The notes under the pieces were generated by a model, which searched no databases, was not told the origin of the DNA, and was given only the letters and a program-made list of their open reading frames with translations. Positions 54,239-63,436 of a DNA stretch of 64,000 nucleotides are shown here, piece by piece. The stretch is from contig CP154827.1 in NCBI GenBank assembly GCA_039613835.1, positions 962,501 to 1,026,500 of the forward strand, given 5' to 3'. Source of the stretch: Acetobacteraceae bacterium (GTDB taxonomy: Bacteria > Pseudomonadota > Alphaproteobacteria > Acetobacterales > Acetobacteraceae). Each line of letters opens with the position of its first letter. Position 1 is the stretch's first letter. The translations under genes and the position numbers were made by a program.

Positions 54239-54646
54239 ATGAAAGTTTTTCACATGCCGGCCAAAACCTGTCTTGTTGTCATCGGCAACGAAATACTCTC
54301 GGGTCGTAATCAGGATGCCAATACGATATTTATTGCGCGCCGTCTCGCCGAACTTGGCATTGCTCTCGAAAGCGTGCACATCATCCCCGACCACGCCGCA
54401 CGCATTGTTGAAACGGTCAATCTGTGCCGCGCTGCTTACGACTATGTTTTTACGATGGGTGGGATAGAGCCGACCCATGATGACATTACCGCAGGGTGCA
54501 TCGCCGACACTTTCGGCATGCACAGCGTGGCCCTCGTTGCCAAGGGTTACGCGCCGGACCGCGTGGAGGCGGCGAGTCAGGAGATCCGACAGCTCTTTAT
54601 CGAACTCGGCGCGACACCCGAGGAAGGCGAACCGTCCATCAACTGA
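54239..54646 (+). CDS. CinA-like molybdopterin-binding-domain protein, truncated
   Basis: A 135-residue protein whose first ~95 residues match the MoCF/CinA N-terminal domain: LVVIGNEILSGRNQDANT and YDYVFTMGGIEPTHDDITAG are clear. Full family members in alphaproteobacteria are around 250 residues. After FGMHSVALVAKGYAPDR the sequence no longer follows the family, ending early at TGA 54644-54646, 12 bases before the accA stop. The usual GGIGPTHDD is GGIEPTHDD here. GGAAG lies before the ATG. It may be a decayed or rearranged gene. Its start is 51 bases from the divergent SMP-30 gene. Confidence 0.6.
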   Translation: MKVFHMPAKTCLVVIGNEILSGRNQDANTIFIARRLAELGIALESVHIIPDHAARIVETVNLCRAAYDYVFTMGGIEPTHDDITAGCIADTFGMHSVALVAKGYAPDRVEAASQEIRQLFIELGATPEEGEPSIN

Positions 54647-54658
54647 GGCAACGCGATC

Positions 54659-55612
54659 CTAATGCGTATGCCCCATTGACAGGAATTTAACCCGGCGCTG
54701 CGAAAGCAGCACGCCCGGTTCCAATTGGGTGAGGCGCTCAAGCTCCTCATGGAGAGCCGCACCGACAGATTTGATCGCCTCTTCCGGTCGCCGCTGCGCG
54801 CCACCCACAGGCTCCTCAATCACGCGGTCAATCAGTTTCAGTTTCAAGAGGTCAGGCGCCGTCAATTTAAGGGCTTCCGCCGCGACAGAGGCCTGTTTCG
54901 GGTCCCGCCAGAGGATCGAGGCCGCACCCTCAGGGGCGATGACGGAGTAAATCGAATGCTCCAGCATCATCACGCTGTTCGTCGCCGCCAGCGCCACCGC
55001 GCCGCCAGACCCACCCTCACCGATGATTGTCGCAATCGTCAGCACAGGCGCACCAAGGAAACACGCGACAGATTGTGCAATGGCCTCCGCCTGCCCGCGC
55101 GCCTCAGCATCAATGCCGGGCCACGCGCCGGACGTGTCAACAAATGTGAGAATCGGCATTTTGAAGCGCCCCGCCAGATCAACGAGACGCTGGGCCTTGC
55201 GATACCCTTCCGGCTTGGGCATGCCGAAATTATGTTTCAGGCGTGACTCAGTGTCATAGCCACGCTGCGTGCCAATTACGATGACAGGGCGGCCCTCCAG
55301 TCGGCCCATACCCCCGATTATGGCCTGATCGTCATAGCCAAGCCGGTCGCCTGCCAATGGTGTGAAGTCGGTCAGGAGCGCATCGAAATATTGCATTGCC
55401 TGAGGACGCTGTGCATGCCGCGCGACCAGAACTTTCTGCCATGGGGTCAATTTGGCGTAGAGCATGCGTAACTGCTTTTCCACCTTCCCGGAGAGCTTGG
55501 TAATCTCATCAGAGATGTTGATGCCCCCACCGTCTTTGACCATCTGTCGAAATTCGGCGATTTTATTTTCAAGCTCCGCGACGGGCTTTTCGAAGTCGAG
55601 ATATTGAAGCAT
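54659..55612 (-). CDS. accA: Acetyl-CoA carboxylase carboxyltransferase alpha subunit
   Basis: Half of the carboxyltransferase that makes malonyl-CoA for fatty-acid synthesis, working with AccD. The 317-residue protein has the usual start LDFEKPVAELENKIAE, then IGGMGRLEGRPVIVIGTQRG, and IGEGGSGGAVALA for CoA binding. ATG 55612 is chosen; an in-frame TTG at 55648 would overlap xerD. The xerD-accA order is common in this group. Confidence 0.95.
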   Translation of the reverse strand: MLQYLDFEKPVAELENKIAEFRQMVKDGGGINISDEITKLSGKVEKQLRMLYAKLTPWQKVLVARHAQRPQAMQYFDALLTDFTPLAGDRLGYDDQAIIGGMGRLEGRPVIVIGTQRGYDTESRLKHNFGMPKPEGYRKAQRLVDLAGRFKMPILTFVDTSGAWPGIDAEARGQAEAIAQSVACFLGAPVLTIATIIGEGGSGGAVALAATNSVMMLEHSIYSVIAPEGAASILWRDPKQASVAAEALKLTAPDLLKLKLIDRVIEEPVGGAQRRPEEAIKSVGAALHEELERLTQLEPGVLLSQRRVKFLSMGHTH

Positions 55613-55641
55613 GGCCGATATGTAGCACGCTTGCGAGAGCT

Positions 55642-56562
55642 TCAACAATCCACGTTGCGTGCAAGGGGATGATGTGTCTCCACAAGCTCCTGCAGACGCG
55701 CCTGCAGGACATGCGTGTAAAGCTGTGTTGTCGCGATATCCGCATGGCCGAGAAGCGTCTGTAAAGCGCGAAGATCCGCGCCGCGCTCAAGCAGATGCGT
55801 GGCAAAGGAGTGCCTCAAGACGTGTGGTGACAGGCGCGCGGGGTCAATCCCCGCACGAAGGGCGCATTGATGCAGGATTTTATCGAATCCCTGTCGCGTC
55901 AGATGACGTTGTGGGTCGCGCCCGGGGAAAAGCCATTTGCTCCGCAACGCCGCGTCATGCGCCTGCAATGCCAGAATCGATTCGCGGGCTTTCTCTGAAA
56001 TCGGGATCAACCGCTCCCGCCCCCCTTTACCGCGTATCGGAATCATCGCCGACTCGGATAAAGCGATCCGGGCGGGCAAATTCAGCAATTCGGAAATACG
56101 CAGCCCCGCACTGTAAAGCAATTCCAAAGCCGCGCGGGAGACCAGGTCGCGACGCGGGTCATCATGGCCGCGCGTGCCATCCTCAAGGAGGCGCTCAATT
56201 TCCGCCTCATTCAGAAATTTGGGTAGAACGAGGCCCAGGGAAGGGCTCTCGATTTTAGCCGTCGGGTCATCCTTCCGCCACGATTCACGGACGCAGAACT
56301 GGAAAAACTGCCGCAGACAGGCCAGGCGGCGTGCTGCCGTCCGGGCTGACAATCCATCCTTGCCCAAACTTTGCATGTAAGCTTCAACGCGGCCGCTCTC
56401 AGCCTGCATCACCGCGTCCTCAACATCCAGGCCCTGTGACGCCATGAAGCTGGTAAAATGACGGAGGTCCGTTTCATAAGCCGCGCGCGTTTGCGATGCC
56501 GCGTTGCGTTCAGCGGCCAGCATTTCCAGAAAGGCTTCAACGTGACGAGATGATGATTTCAC
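55642..56562 (-). CDS. xerD: Site-specific tyrosine recombinase XerD
   Basis: Resolves chromosome dimers at dif together with XerC. The 306-residue protein has an N-terminal SAM-like domain (1-~105) and the catalytic domain with Arg in SAGLRISELLNL, HVLRHSFATHLLERGADLRA (His-x-x-Arg), LGHADIATTQLYTHV (His and the nucleophile Tyr). GTG start. It lies 14 bases after the small membrane protein and 29 bases before accA. XerD is favoured over XerC by the accA neighbour, but not proven. Confidence 0.9.
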   Translation of the reverse strand: MKSSSRHVEAFLEMLAAERNAASQTRAAYETDLRHFTSFMASQGLDVEDAVMQAESGRVEAYMQSLGKDGLSARTAARRLACLRQFFQFCVRESWRKDDPTAKIESPSLGLVLPKFLNEAEIERLLEDGTRGHDDPRRDLVSRAALELLYSAGLRISELLNLPARIALSESAMIPIRGKGGRERLIPISEKARESILALQAHDAALRSKWLFPGRDPQRHLTRQGFDKILHQCALRAGIDPARLSPHVLRHSFATHLLERGADLRALQTLLGHADIATTQLYTHVLQARLQELVETHHPLARNVDC

Positions 56563-56576
56563 GCCGTCTCAACGTG

Positions 56577-56804
56577 TCAAGGAGCGGCGCCAGGCAGGGG
56601 CGGCGGCGCTGGCAGGTCCGGCAATGAGGGGACAGGCAGCACATACCCACCGGCCTCGGCACCGGGCAAAGCGAGATCTTTCTGAATGACGGTCTGGGCA
56701 GGTGGGCTCAGCGTCGCGCCGAGGTAAAAAATCGCCGCGGCGCCGCCGAGAAGGAGCACAGCCACTAAAGTAAGTGAGATTTTAGGCCAACTCAGGTTCG
56801 ACAT
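56577..56804 (-). CDS. Small single-span membrane protein, uncharacterised
   Basis: A 75-residue protein (ATG 56804 with AAGGGA upstream). It has one transmembrane segment (ISLTLVAVLLLGGAAAIFYLG, about residues 8-28) and a short proline-rich periplasmic or cytoplasmic tail ending LPAPPPLPGAAP. No family was recognised. It lies directly upstream of xerD-accA on the same strand and may be co-transcribed. A longer start at 56858 is possible but has no ribosome site. Confidence 0.55.
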   Translation of the reverse strand: MSNLSWPKISLTLVAVLLLGGAAAIFYLGATLSPPAQTVIQKDLALPGAEAGGYVLPVPSLPDLPAPPPLPGAAP

Positions 56805-56944
56805 GACGATGATCCCTTCATTCTCGATGTCAGCATCATGATGCGGCACAGGGTGCACGTTTCTGATGATAGATATAAGTTAAAAGCTTCATAGCGAGTC
56901 GAAGCCCGATATGATAGCCTTCGCCTTTCTCATTCAAGCCGATA

Positions 56945-58669
56945 ATGACCTGTCATACCATGACCACCAAATCTGCAACGCCCTTGATGACTCCAAAAGA
57001 TGCCGTCGCAGGACAAGCTGACAGGCGGAAGCCTGCGTCCATCCCGCGCGTCATCGTGCTGATCGGCCTGATGGGCACGGGCAAGACGACGATCGGCCGT
57101 CGATTGGCGCACACTCTGGACCTGCCCTTTATCGACGCGGATCATGAGATCGAACGCGCAGCCGGGTGCAGCGTCTCCGAAATATTTGATCGACATGGCG
57201 AAGCGGCCTTCCGTGAGGGTGAGCGACGCGTCATACAGCGCCTCCTTGACGGACGGCCCATGGTGCTCGCAACGGGGGGCGGTGCTTTCATGAACCCCCA
57301 GACAAGACAGATCATCCGGGAAAACGGCCATTCCGTCTGGCTTCGCTGCCCTCTCAACATTCTGCGCAAACGGCTTGAGGGGCGCCCCGGTCGCCCGTTA
57401 CTGGCCGACGGCAACACCTCGGACGTGCTGGAAACCTTGAGGGAAACACGCCATCACATTTATGCTGAGGCTGATATCATCGTCGATTGCGGCGATGAAA
57501 CCGTCCGTTCCGCGGTTGAACGGGTCGTGATGGCCCTCTCATCCCATAACCCGCCTTCCCGCCTTCCGATTGCACTCCCCGATAACGCTTACGATATCGT
57601 GATCGGCAGCGATGTTCTCGACCGCGCCGGCGCGCTGCTCGCGCCAATTCTGCAACAGCGCCGTGCCGTAATTGTCACGGATGCACGGGTCGCCCCCCTC
57701 TATCTCTCCCGGCTGGAGGCTTCATTGCATGAAGTCGGGTTTGAAACCCATGCGGAGATCATCCCTGGCGGCGAGGAATCCAAGTCTTTCAAGCAATATA
57801 CCCAACTCTGTGGAAACGTGCTGACGCACGGAGTTGAACGTCGCACGGTAATCATCGGGTTGGGTGGCGGTGTTGTCGGTGATCTCAGCGGCTTCGTCGC
57901 CGCGACACTCTTACGCGGCGTGCCTTTCGTGCAGATTCCGACGACCTTGCTGGCGCAGGTTGATAGCTCTGTCGGGGGGAAAACCAGCATTAATACAGCG
58001 CGCGGCAAAAACCTTGTTGGTGCCTTTCATCAGCCGAGCGCCGTCCTAACCGACATATCCACGTTAAAAACCCTGCCACGACGGGAGCGCGTCGCGGGGT
58101 ATGCTGAGATTGTGAAAGCCGGGTTGATCGGTGACCGTGACCTTTTTGCCTGGTGTGAGGCAAATGGCGCTGCCCTGCTGGATGGGGATGAACAGACCGT
58201 CCAGGAAGGCGTCCGGCGCGCCTGCGCTTTCAAAGCGTCCGTCGTGTTAGAGGATGAGCGGGAAATCTCTCCGCATAATGGTCGTGCCCTGCTGAATCTT
58301 GGCCATAGTTTTGGCCATGCGCTTGAGGCCGAATTTCATTATGATGGACGCCTTCTGCATGGTGAAGCCGTGTCCATCGGCCTGCACCTCGCAGCCCTCC
58401 TCTCCGTCCGGAAAAATTATTGCGACGCCTCGGTTTTGACTCGTATCGACCACCATCTGAAGTCGCATGGCATGCCGTGCACCCTGTCCGACCTCCCGCA
58501 TCCCTTGAGTGCAGCCCGCCTGACCACGCATATGGCGCGAGACAAGAAAATGGTCGATCGGAGAATCATGTTGATTCTCCTCCATGATATTGGGGATGCG
58601 TTTACAACTAAAGATGTAGATCTCGATGATGTAAAACAGTTTTTAGTTTCTGAAGGATGTGATAATTGA
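56945..58669 (+). CDS. aroKB: Fused shikimate kinase / 3-dehydroquinate synthase
   Basis: A 574-residue fusion of two shikimate-pathway enzymes. Residues ~35-200 are shikimate kinase (P-loop GLMGTGKTT at 41-49, FIDADHEIER, FREGERRV, LATGGGAF). Residues ~210-570 are 3-dehydroquinate synthase (PGGEESKSF, GLGGGVVGDLSGFVAAT, TTLLAQVDSSVGGKT, NLGHSFGHALE with zinc His). In many bacteria aroK and aroB are adjacent; here the reading frame runs through both with a short linker. The first ATG is taken as the start, but others at 56960 and 56987 are possible since no clear ribosome site is present. It is divergent from the small membrane protein. Confidence 0.94.
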   Translation: MTCHTMTTKSATPLMTPKDAVAGQADRRKPASIPRVIVLIGLMGTGKTTIGRRLAHTLDLPFIDADHEIERAAGCSVSEIFDRHGEAAFREGERRVIQRLLDGRPMVLATGGGAFMNPQTRQIIRENGHSVWLRCPLNILRKRLEGRPGRPLLADGNTSDVLETLRETRHHIYAEADIIVDCGDETVRSAVERVVMALSSHNPPSRLPIALPDNAYDIVIGSDVLDRAGALLAPILQQRRAVIVTDARVAPLYLSRLEASLHEVGFETHAEIIPGGEESKSFKQYTQLCGNVLTHGVERRTVIIGLGGGVVGDLSGFVAATLLRGVPFVQIPTTLLAQVDSSVGGKTSINTARGKNLVGAFHQPSAVLTDISTLKTLPRRERVAGYAEIVKAGLIGDRDLFAWCEANGAALLDGDEQTVQEGVRRACAFKASVVLEDEREISPHNGRALLNLGHSFGHALEAEFHYDGRLLHGEAVSIGLHLAALLSVRKNYCDASVLTRIDHHLKSHGMPCTLSDLPHPLSAARLTTHMARDKKMVDRRIMLILLHDIGDAFTTKDVDLDDVKQFLVSEGCDN

Positions 58670-59002
58670 AACTTGCTTTGCCGCGATAGGGTCCTTATAC
58701 TTACGTAATATTGTAAGGTTGTCACATTTCCTGAAGAGGCAGACGAGGATTTTAAGGTAGATCACGCTTATATGCCGTACCTCTACAGCGTTTTATCTTA
58801 AAATGGTGAAAATAACCACTGTTGCATCCCCGACACAGTCTGTGAGATCCTGTCAAAATCAGCGTGTTGAGACCTTCCTCAAGCGCAACCTGAGGTCTTA
58901 TACCGGCGTATGCATCGCGCTAGGAACGTTGCAGTCTCTTCCCTTCGGCTAGAAGGAAGATGCAGCAATCTTGATTGGATGAATGAATAGAGGACGAAAT
59001 AA
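58670..59002. other. Leader region of the OmpA-like gene
   Basis: A 333-base gap that should contain the promoter and a long leader of the OmpA-like gene. An inverted repeat (CCTCA at 58877-58881, TGAGG at 58891-58895, extendable with AGACCT/AGGTCT by slippage) lies ~110 bases upstream of its ATG. GAGGACG precedes the ATG. No coding frame was found. Confidence 0.4.
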
Positions 59003-60139
59003 ATGCGTCTGCGCACGGCACTTCTTGCCATGACGGCAATGGTCGCTGCCCCTGTGGTAGCATCGGCCAGCACCATCACCGGCCCCTACGTCAATATTGG
59101 CGCCGGTTATAATCTTGTTCAAAATCAGCACGCGCACTTCGCGCCCGGCTCCTTCGCTGATGGCTCCGACAATGCGGGTGGCACCGTAGGTAACCTGCGC
59201 CACAAAAATGGCTACACAGGTTTTGCGTCGTTCGGCTGGGGCTTCGGCAACGGTCTGCGCGCTGAGGTTGAGAGCGTCTATAACTGGTCGCAAATCAACC
59301 ACCGCGGCGGCACGGCTATCCCCGGTTCGACAAGCGGTCATGACCGGTCTTACGGCGGTTTCATCAATGTCCTGTACGACATTGACCTCACCCGCTTCGG
59401 TCTTAATCTGCCGATGACACCTTATGTCGGTGTCGGTGCCGGTTATCTTTGGCAGACCTATGACTTCTCGACGACCTACACAAACGGCGCTGCCAACAGC
59501 CTGAACCAGACCCGCGGTGGCTTTGCCTATCAGGGCATCGTCGGTGCGCCTTGGGACATCCCAGGCGTTCCCGGTCTTGCTGTCACGACGGAATACCGTA
59601 TGATTGGCCAGACCTTCGGCGCAGGCGCTTACACGTCGGGCACAACCAACGCGGCAGGCTCCTATCAGGGCAATGTCAATTTCGACCACCGCTTCAATCA
59701 CCAGTTCATTCTGGGTATGCGGTATGCGTTTGACACAGCCCCACCGCCCCCGCCGCCGGCTGCTGTCGTGACGCCGCCTGCGGTTGCTCTGGCACGCACC
59801 TACCTGGTCTTCTTTGACTGGGATAAGGCGACACTGACATCCCGCGCGAGCGAGATCGTCCGTCAGGCTGCTGAAGCTTCAACGCACGTCCAGACGACCC
59901 GCATCGAAGTTAACGGTTATACCGATAACTCCGCGGCTCACCCGGGTGCGCGCGGCCAGCGTTACAATCTCGGCCTATCCAAACGTCGTGCGGAAGCTGT
60001 CAAGGCTGGTCTGATCCATAACGGTGTTCCGGAAACGGCGATCGACATCCACGGCTATGGTGAGCAGCATCCGCTGGTCCCGACGGGTCCCAACACCCGT
60101 GAGCCTCAGAACCGTCGCGTTGAAATTATCCTGCGATAA
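59003..60139 (+). CDS. OmpA-family outer-membrane protein
   Basis: A 378-residue outer-membrane protein. Signal peptide at residues 1-~23 (LLAMTAMVAAPVVASAS), an eight-strand type beta-barrel (about 24-245: GPYVNIGAGYNLVQ, GFASFGWGFGNGLRAEVES, GMRYAFD), a Pro-Ala linker (PPPPPPAA), then an OmpA C-terminal peptidoglycan-binding domain (about 265-378: YLVFFDWDKATLT, VNGYTDNS, LSKRRAEAV, NRRVEI). The barrel is rich in Gly, Tyr and Asn. A strong terminator follows. Likely an abundant envelope anchor protein; it is often the major porin-like antigen in this group. Confidence 0.93.
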   Translation: MRLRTALLAMTAMVAAPVVASASTITGPYVNIGAGYNLVQNQHAHFAPGSFADGSDNAGGTVGNLRHKNGYTGFASFGWGFGNGLRAEVESVYNWSQINHRGGTAIPGSTSGHDRSYGGFINVLYDIDLTRFGLNLPMTPYVGVGAGYLWQTYDFSTTYTNGAANSLNQTRGGFAYQGIVGAPWDIPGVPGLAVTTEYRMIGQTFGAGAYTSGTTNAAGSYQGNVNFDHRFNHQFILGMRYAFDTAPPPPPPAAVVTPPAVALARTYLVFFDWDKATLTSRASEIVRQAAEASTHVQTTRIEVNGYTDNSAAHPGARGQRYNLGLSKRRAEAVKAGLIHNGVPETAIDIHGYGEQHPLVPTGPNTREPQNRRVEIILR

Positions 60140-60185
60140 TTTACCGCTCATGGTTTGAGAGATGTGCAAATGTCTCTTGGAAAAA

Positions 60186-60217
60186 ATCCCTCTGGTTCGC
60201 CAGGGGGATTTTTTTTG
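60186..60217 (+). terminator. Rho-independent terminator after the OmpA-like gene
   Basis: ATCCCTCTGG-ttcg-CCAGGGGGAT is a 10-base-pair stem (one G-T pair) with a stable TTCG loop, directly followed by eight T bases. It lies 46 bases after the OmpA-like stop and is a textbook terminator. Confidence 0.95.
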
Positions 60218-60448
60218 GTTCAGTCTCCTGCCTGATTTATTTCGTGTCTCTCCTATCGGGCTTATCGCCCTGTCCGATGACAGCGTCGTGACTCAGGAAA
60301 ACGTGAAGATTCATCCTCGGCGTGACCATGCACCGTGCGGACGCTTTATGATAGCCTCCATGTGAAATGCGGTCCCAGCCCACACGCACCTTCAAACAAT
60401 GCGCGCGGTTATCTCCACCTTCCGAACAGCTTTGAGAGGACCATACGG
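60218..60448. other. Intergenic region before the broken kinase gene
   Basis: Between the OmpA-like gene's terminator and the kinase pseudogene lie 231 bases in which no gene, hairpin or clear promoter was recognised. Confidence 0.35.
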
Positions 60449-61307
60449 ATGATCGTGAGCCCTGAAAGACCAAACGTGGAGGCATCACCCCGCCCTGACG
60501 TCCCGACGCTGATCGCTGGCTTTATCCAGGACCGCGTCAGGTCGAACCGCCCCATTCTGATCGGCCTTTGCGGCCCACAAGGTGCGGGCAAGTCCACCGC
60601 CTGTGACAACGCACGGCGTTTCAACGCAGGGCGTTTGCTTGAGAAGCCCGGCCTGACCACGCTCCCCCCCCTCTCGATGATTTCTATCTCCCGCGCCTGA
60701 AGCGGCTTGAACGCGCCGCGGCCACTCATCCACTTTTCAAGACACGCGACGTGCCGGGGACGCATGATATCCCCTTAGCGCTCCGCACGATCGATAGCTT
60801 GCTGGAGGGTCAGCCAACCCCCATTCCATCATTTGATAAAAGCCTTGATGACGTGCTGCCGTCCGATCATTGGGCCCTGTCCCCAGTCCATCCCGACGTG
60901 ATTTTACTTGAGGGTTTGTGCGTTGGCGCCCGGCCGAAATCTCCGCACGCTCTGCAAGAGGACCCTCTCGGCGTGTGGCGCGCCGCCGTCAATGACGCTT
61001 TGATGTCTGACTATCAAAAAGTTTTTTCGCGGCTCGACGCGCTTTGCTTAATCTCACCACCTGACTTCAACATCGTCACGCAATGGCGTCAGGAGCAGGA
61101 AAATGCATTGCGGCGGAAATTAGCACAGCGTGGCGAAAGCGGAAGTTTACCCGCTTCGTGCAACATTATGAACGCCTGACACGGCACATCATCGACGAAA
61201 TGCCCCAACGTGCCGATCTTGTCATCCATCTCGACACAGCGCGGCGCGTTACGTCCATCGTCAGGAAAGAGGAGCACCCGGCAGGCGCGCCTCATCCCTC
61301 AACGTAG
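60449..61307 (+). pseudogene. Glycerate kinase-like P-loop kinase, twice frameshifted
   Basis: Resembles the P-loop D-glycerate 3-kinase/uridine-kinase-like family (about 290 residues). Walker A is LCGPQGAGKST in the first frame. The frame is lost at a run of eight C bases (60664-60671): adding one base would give LDDFYLPRLKRLERAA in the next frame, then MPGTHDIPLALRTID, PSFDKSLDDVLP and ILLEGLCVGARP. A second missing base near 61140-61150 moves the C-terminus (RFVQHYERLTRHIIDEMPQR) to a third frame. Both breaks are single-base losses. A GAGAGGA site precedes ATG 60449. It is convergent with prfC, 2 bases between the stops. Confidence 0.75.
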
Positions 61308-61309
61308 AA

Positions 61310-62493
61310 TCAGATCTTCTGCGTGCCGATCTGCTTAATGTCGTGGAAAGTCAGGTCAGGTGTTATATCGACAGTACGACGCAGCATAAAGGCTGAGCTT
61401 GCCAGAAAGACGGGATCACCATCAATATCATCCGCCATCGCGCTTCGCTGCGCCTGGCTGAAAGCCTCAATGGCTTTGTCCTGTCCCGTGATCCAGCGCG
61501 CCATAGTGAATGGCGTCGACTCAAACCCGATCGCCACACCATATTCAGCCTTCAGGCGAGATTGCAGCACATCCAACTGCAATACGCCGACGACACCCAC
61601 GATGGGCGCAAGACCATCCTGCGGGCGGAAAAGCTGAACAACCCCCTCCTCGGCCAGCTCGATAAGCGCCTGACGCAGTTTTTTCGCTTTCATGGCGTCA
61701 TCAAGCCGCACGCGACGCAGGATTTCGGGCGCGAAATATGGCACGCCGGTAAAGCGCAGATCTTTCCCCTCCGTCAGCGTATCACCGATGCGCAGCGCGC
61801 CGTGGTTGGGTATACCCACAACGTCACCGGCAAAAGCCTCCTCCGCCAGCTGCACCATTCTCGGATCATCATCCGGCAAAGGCGCCGAGATAAAATGTTT
61901 CGCCCGCGTGCGCAGGTCATATGTTCCAACAAATTGCGCTGCGCGCCCGATCGGCCAGGTGGCGGGCGCGGTGTCCAAGGCCAGGGAGGCGGAAATCTCA
62001 TCCAGCAACCCGAAACAATCCTGCGCCTCACGGTCCATTTTATTGATGAATGTGACGATGGGAATATCCCACAGGCGGCATATTTCGAAAAGCTTGCGCA
62101 TCCGCCCCTCAATGCCTTTTGCAGCGTCGATCACCATCACCGCGCAATCGACGACGGTTAATGTGCGGTAAATGTCCTCGGAGAAATCTTCATGGCCCGG
62201 CCTGTCGAGAAGAATTGAAGATGCACCCGCCATATTCAAACGTCATCATGGAAGTCACGAGGAAATACCGCGATCCCGCTCAATCCCCATCCAGTCCGAG
62301 TGGGTGCGGCGTCTCTCACCCTTAGCACGGACATTGCCCGCCATCTGGATGGGCACCACCCGCCCGTAGGATGCACTCTGTCAGGGTCGTCTTACCCGCA
62401 TCGGGATGGGAGATAATCGCAAAGCTGCGCCGCTTGGCGATCTCCTGCGTCAGGGCCTTGTGAGACGCGGATGTGAGGGGGGCTTTCAGACAT
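61310..62493 (-). pseudogene. prfC: Peptide chain release factor 3, frameshifted and internally deleted
   Basis: RF3 is a non-essential GTPase that recycles RF1/RF2. P-loop SHPDAGKTT and the C-terminal domain (IPNHGALRIGDTLTEGKDLRFTGVPYFAPE, VVGVLQLDVLQSRLK) are clear. Frame changes occur near 62352 (extra base), 62260 (missing base) and 62213 (extra base), with the intact RF3 sequence readable across all three frames. About 135 residues between DLRTR and AKHFISAPL (near 61905) are missing compared with the ~530-residue family. The G3 motif DTPGH is DRPGH. The N-terminal start may need a further shift in the six-G run (62477-62482), as ATG 62493 (SESPP) is out of frame with the rest. Confidence 0.88.
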
Positions 62494-62523
62494 GGGAATG
62501 TTTCAACAACACGCGAAACAAAG

Positions 62524-62580
62524 ACGCCGGACCAGGCTGTCCCGGTCCGGCGTTGTCGCAACTCTTCAGCCGAAGCTGAA
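62524..62580 (-). terminator. Two hairpins after rpsD
   Basis: Directly after the rpsD stop, TTCAGC-cttcg-type stem (62565-62570 with 62575-62580) is followed by a perfect 10-base-pair inverted repeat ACGCCGGACC / GGTCCGGCGT (62524-62533 and 62544-62553, 10-base loop). On the minus strand the second stem is followed by CTTTGTTT. Probably the rpsD terminator. Confidence 0.65.
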
Positions 62581-62582
62581 AA

Positions 62583-63200
62583 TTAGCGAGAATAGAACTC
62601 GACGACGAGGTTCGGTTCCATCTGCACCGGATATGGCACATCTGTCAGACGTGGCGTGCGGAGGAACTTGCCTTTCATCTGGCGATGATCAGCCTCGATA
62701 TATTCAGGCACGTCACGCTCACCGCTTTGCGCGGCGTCAAGGACGATGGCCAGCTGCTTGCTTTTCTCACGCACTTCGATGACGTCACCATCACGCACGA
62801 GGAAAGAAGGGATATTCACTTTACGCCCGTTGACCGTGATATGGCCATGGCTGACAAACTGACGCGCCGCAAAAGGCGTGATCACGAATTTGAGGCGGTA
62901 AATCACCGCGTCAAGGCGACGCTCAAGCAGGTCAATCAGGTTTTCTGAGGTATCACCCTTGCGGCGCACAGCCTCATCATAATAGCGGCGAAACTGCTTC
63001 TCGCTAATATTGCCGTAATAGCCCTTCAGCTTCTGCTTCGCCATCAGCTGCACAGAGTAATCTGACGGCTTCTGCTTGCGGCGCTGTCCGTGCTGGCCCG
63101 GCCCATATTCACGCTTATTGACCGGCGATTTGGCACGTCCCCAAAGGTTGACCCCAAGGCGACGGTTAATCTTATATTTGCTTTCCTGGCGCTTGCTCAT
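62583..63200 (-). CDS. rpsD: 30S ribosomal protein S4
   Basis: A primary 16S rRNA-binding protein. The 205-residue sequence has [21 protein letters not shown] near residue 20 (in two parts [15 protein letters not shown]), the S4 domain ([34 protein letters not shown] at about 95-130) and the end [11 protein letters not shown]. Length is standard for S4. A monocistronic unit with its own terminator. Confidence 0.98.
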   Translation of the reverse strand: MSKRQESKYKINRRLGVNLWGRAKSPVNKREYGPGQHGQRRKQKPSDYSVQLMAKQKLKGYYGNISEKQFRRYYDEAVRRKGDTSENLIDLLERRLDAVIYRLKFVITPFAARQFVSHGHITVNGRKVNIPSFLVRDGDVIEVREKSKQLAIVLDAAQSGERDVPEYIEADHRQMKGKFLRTPRLTDVPYPVQMEPNLVVEFYSR

Positions 63201-63436
63201 CTTTGCAAGAACTCATTTCACAATATGGGCAACCTCTGCGCTGCAAGATCACCACCTGTTGCGCCGGTAGGCTTCCTCTCGAATTAGAAGAAGCGGGCGC
63301 ATACCCAATACCTTAACCGATGGGGCAGCACCCAGTCCGGTCCGATATGTCCACGTTCCCGGCAATGAAGGGGAAAGTAGCGATTTTATCGCTATAAATC
63401 AACCGAAATCTGCGATCTGCCCGTTCAGGCCATCCA

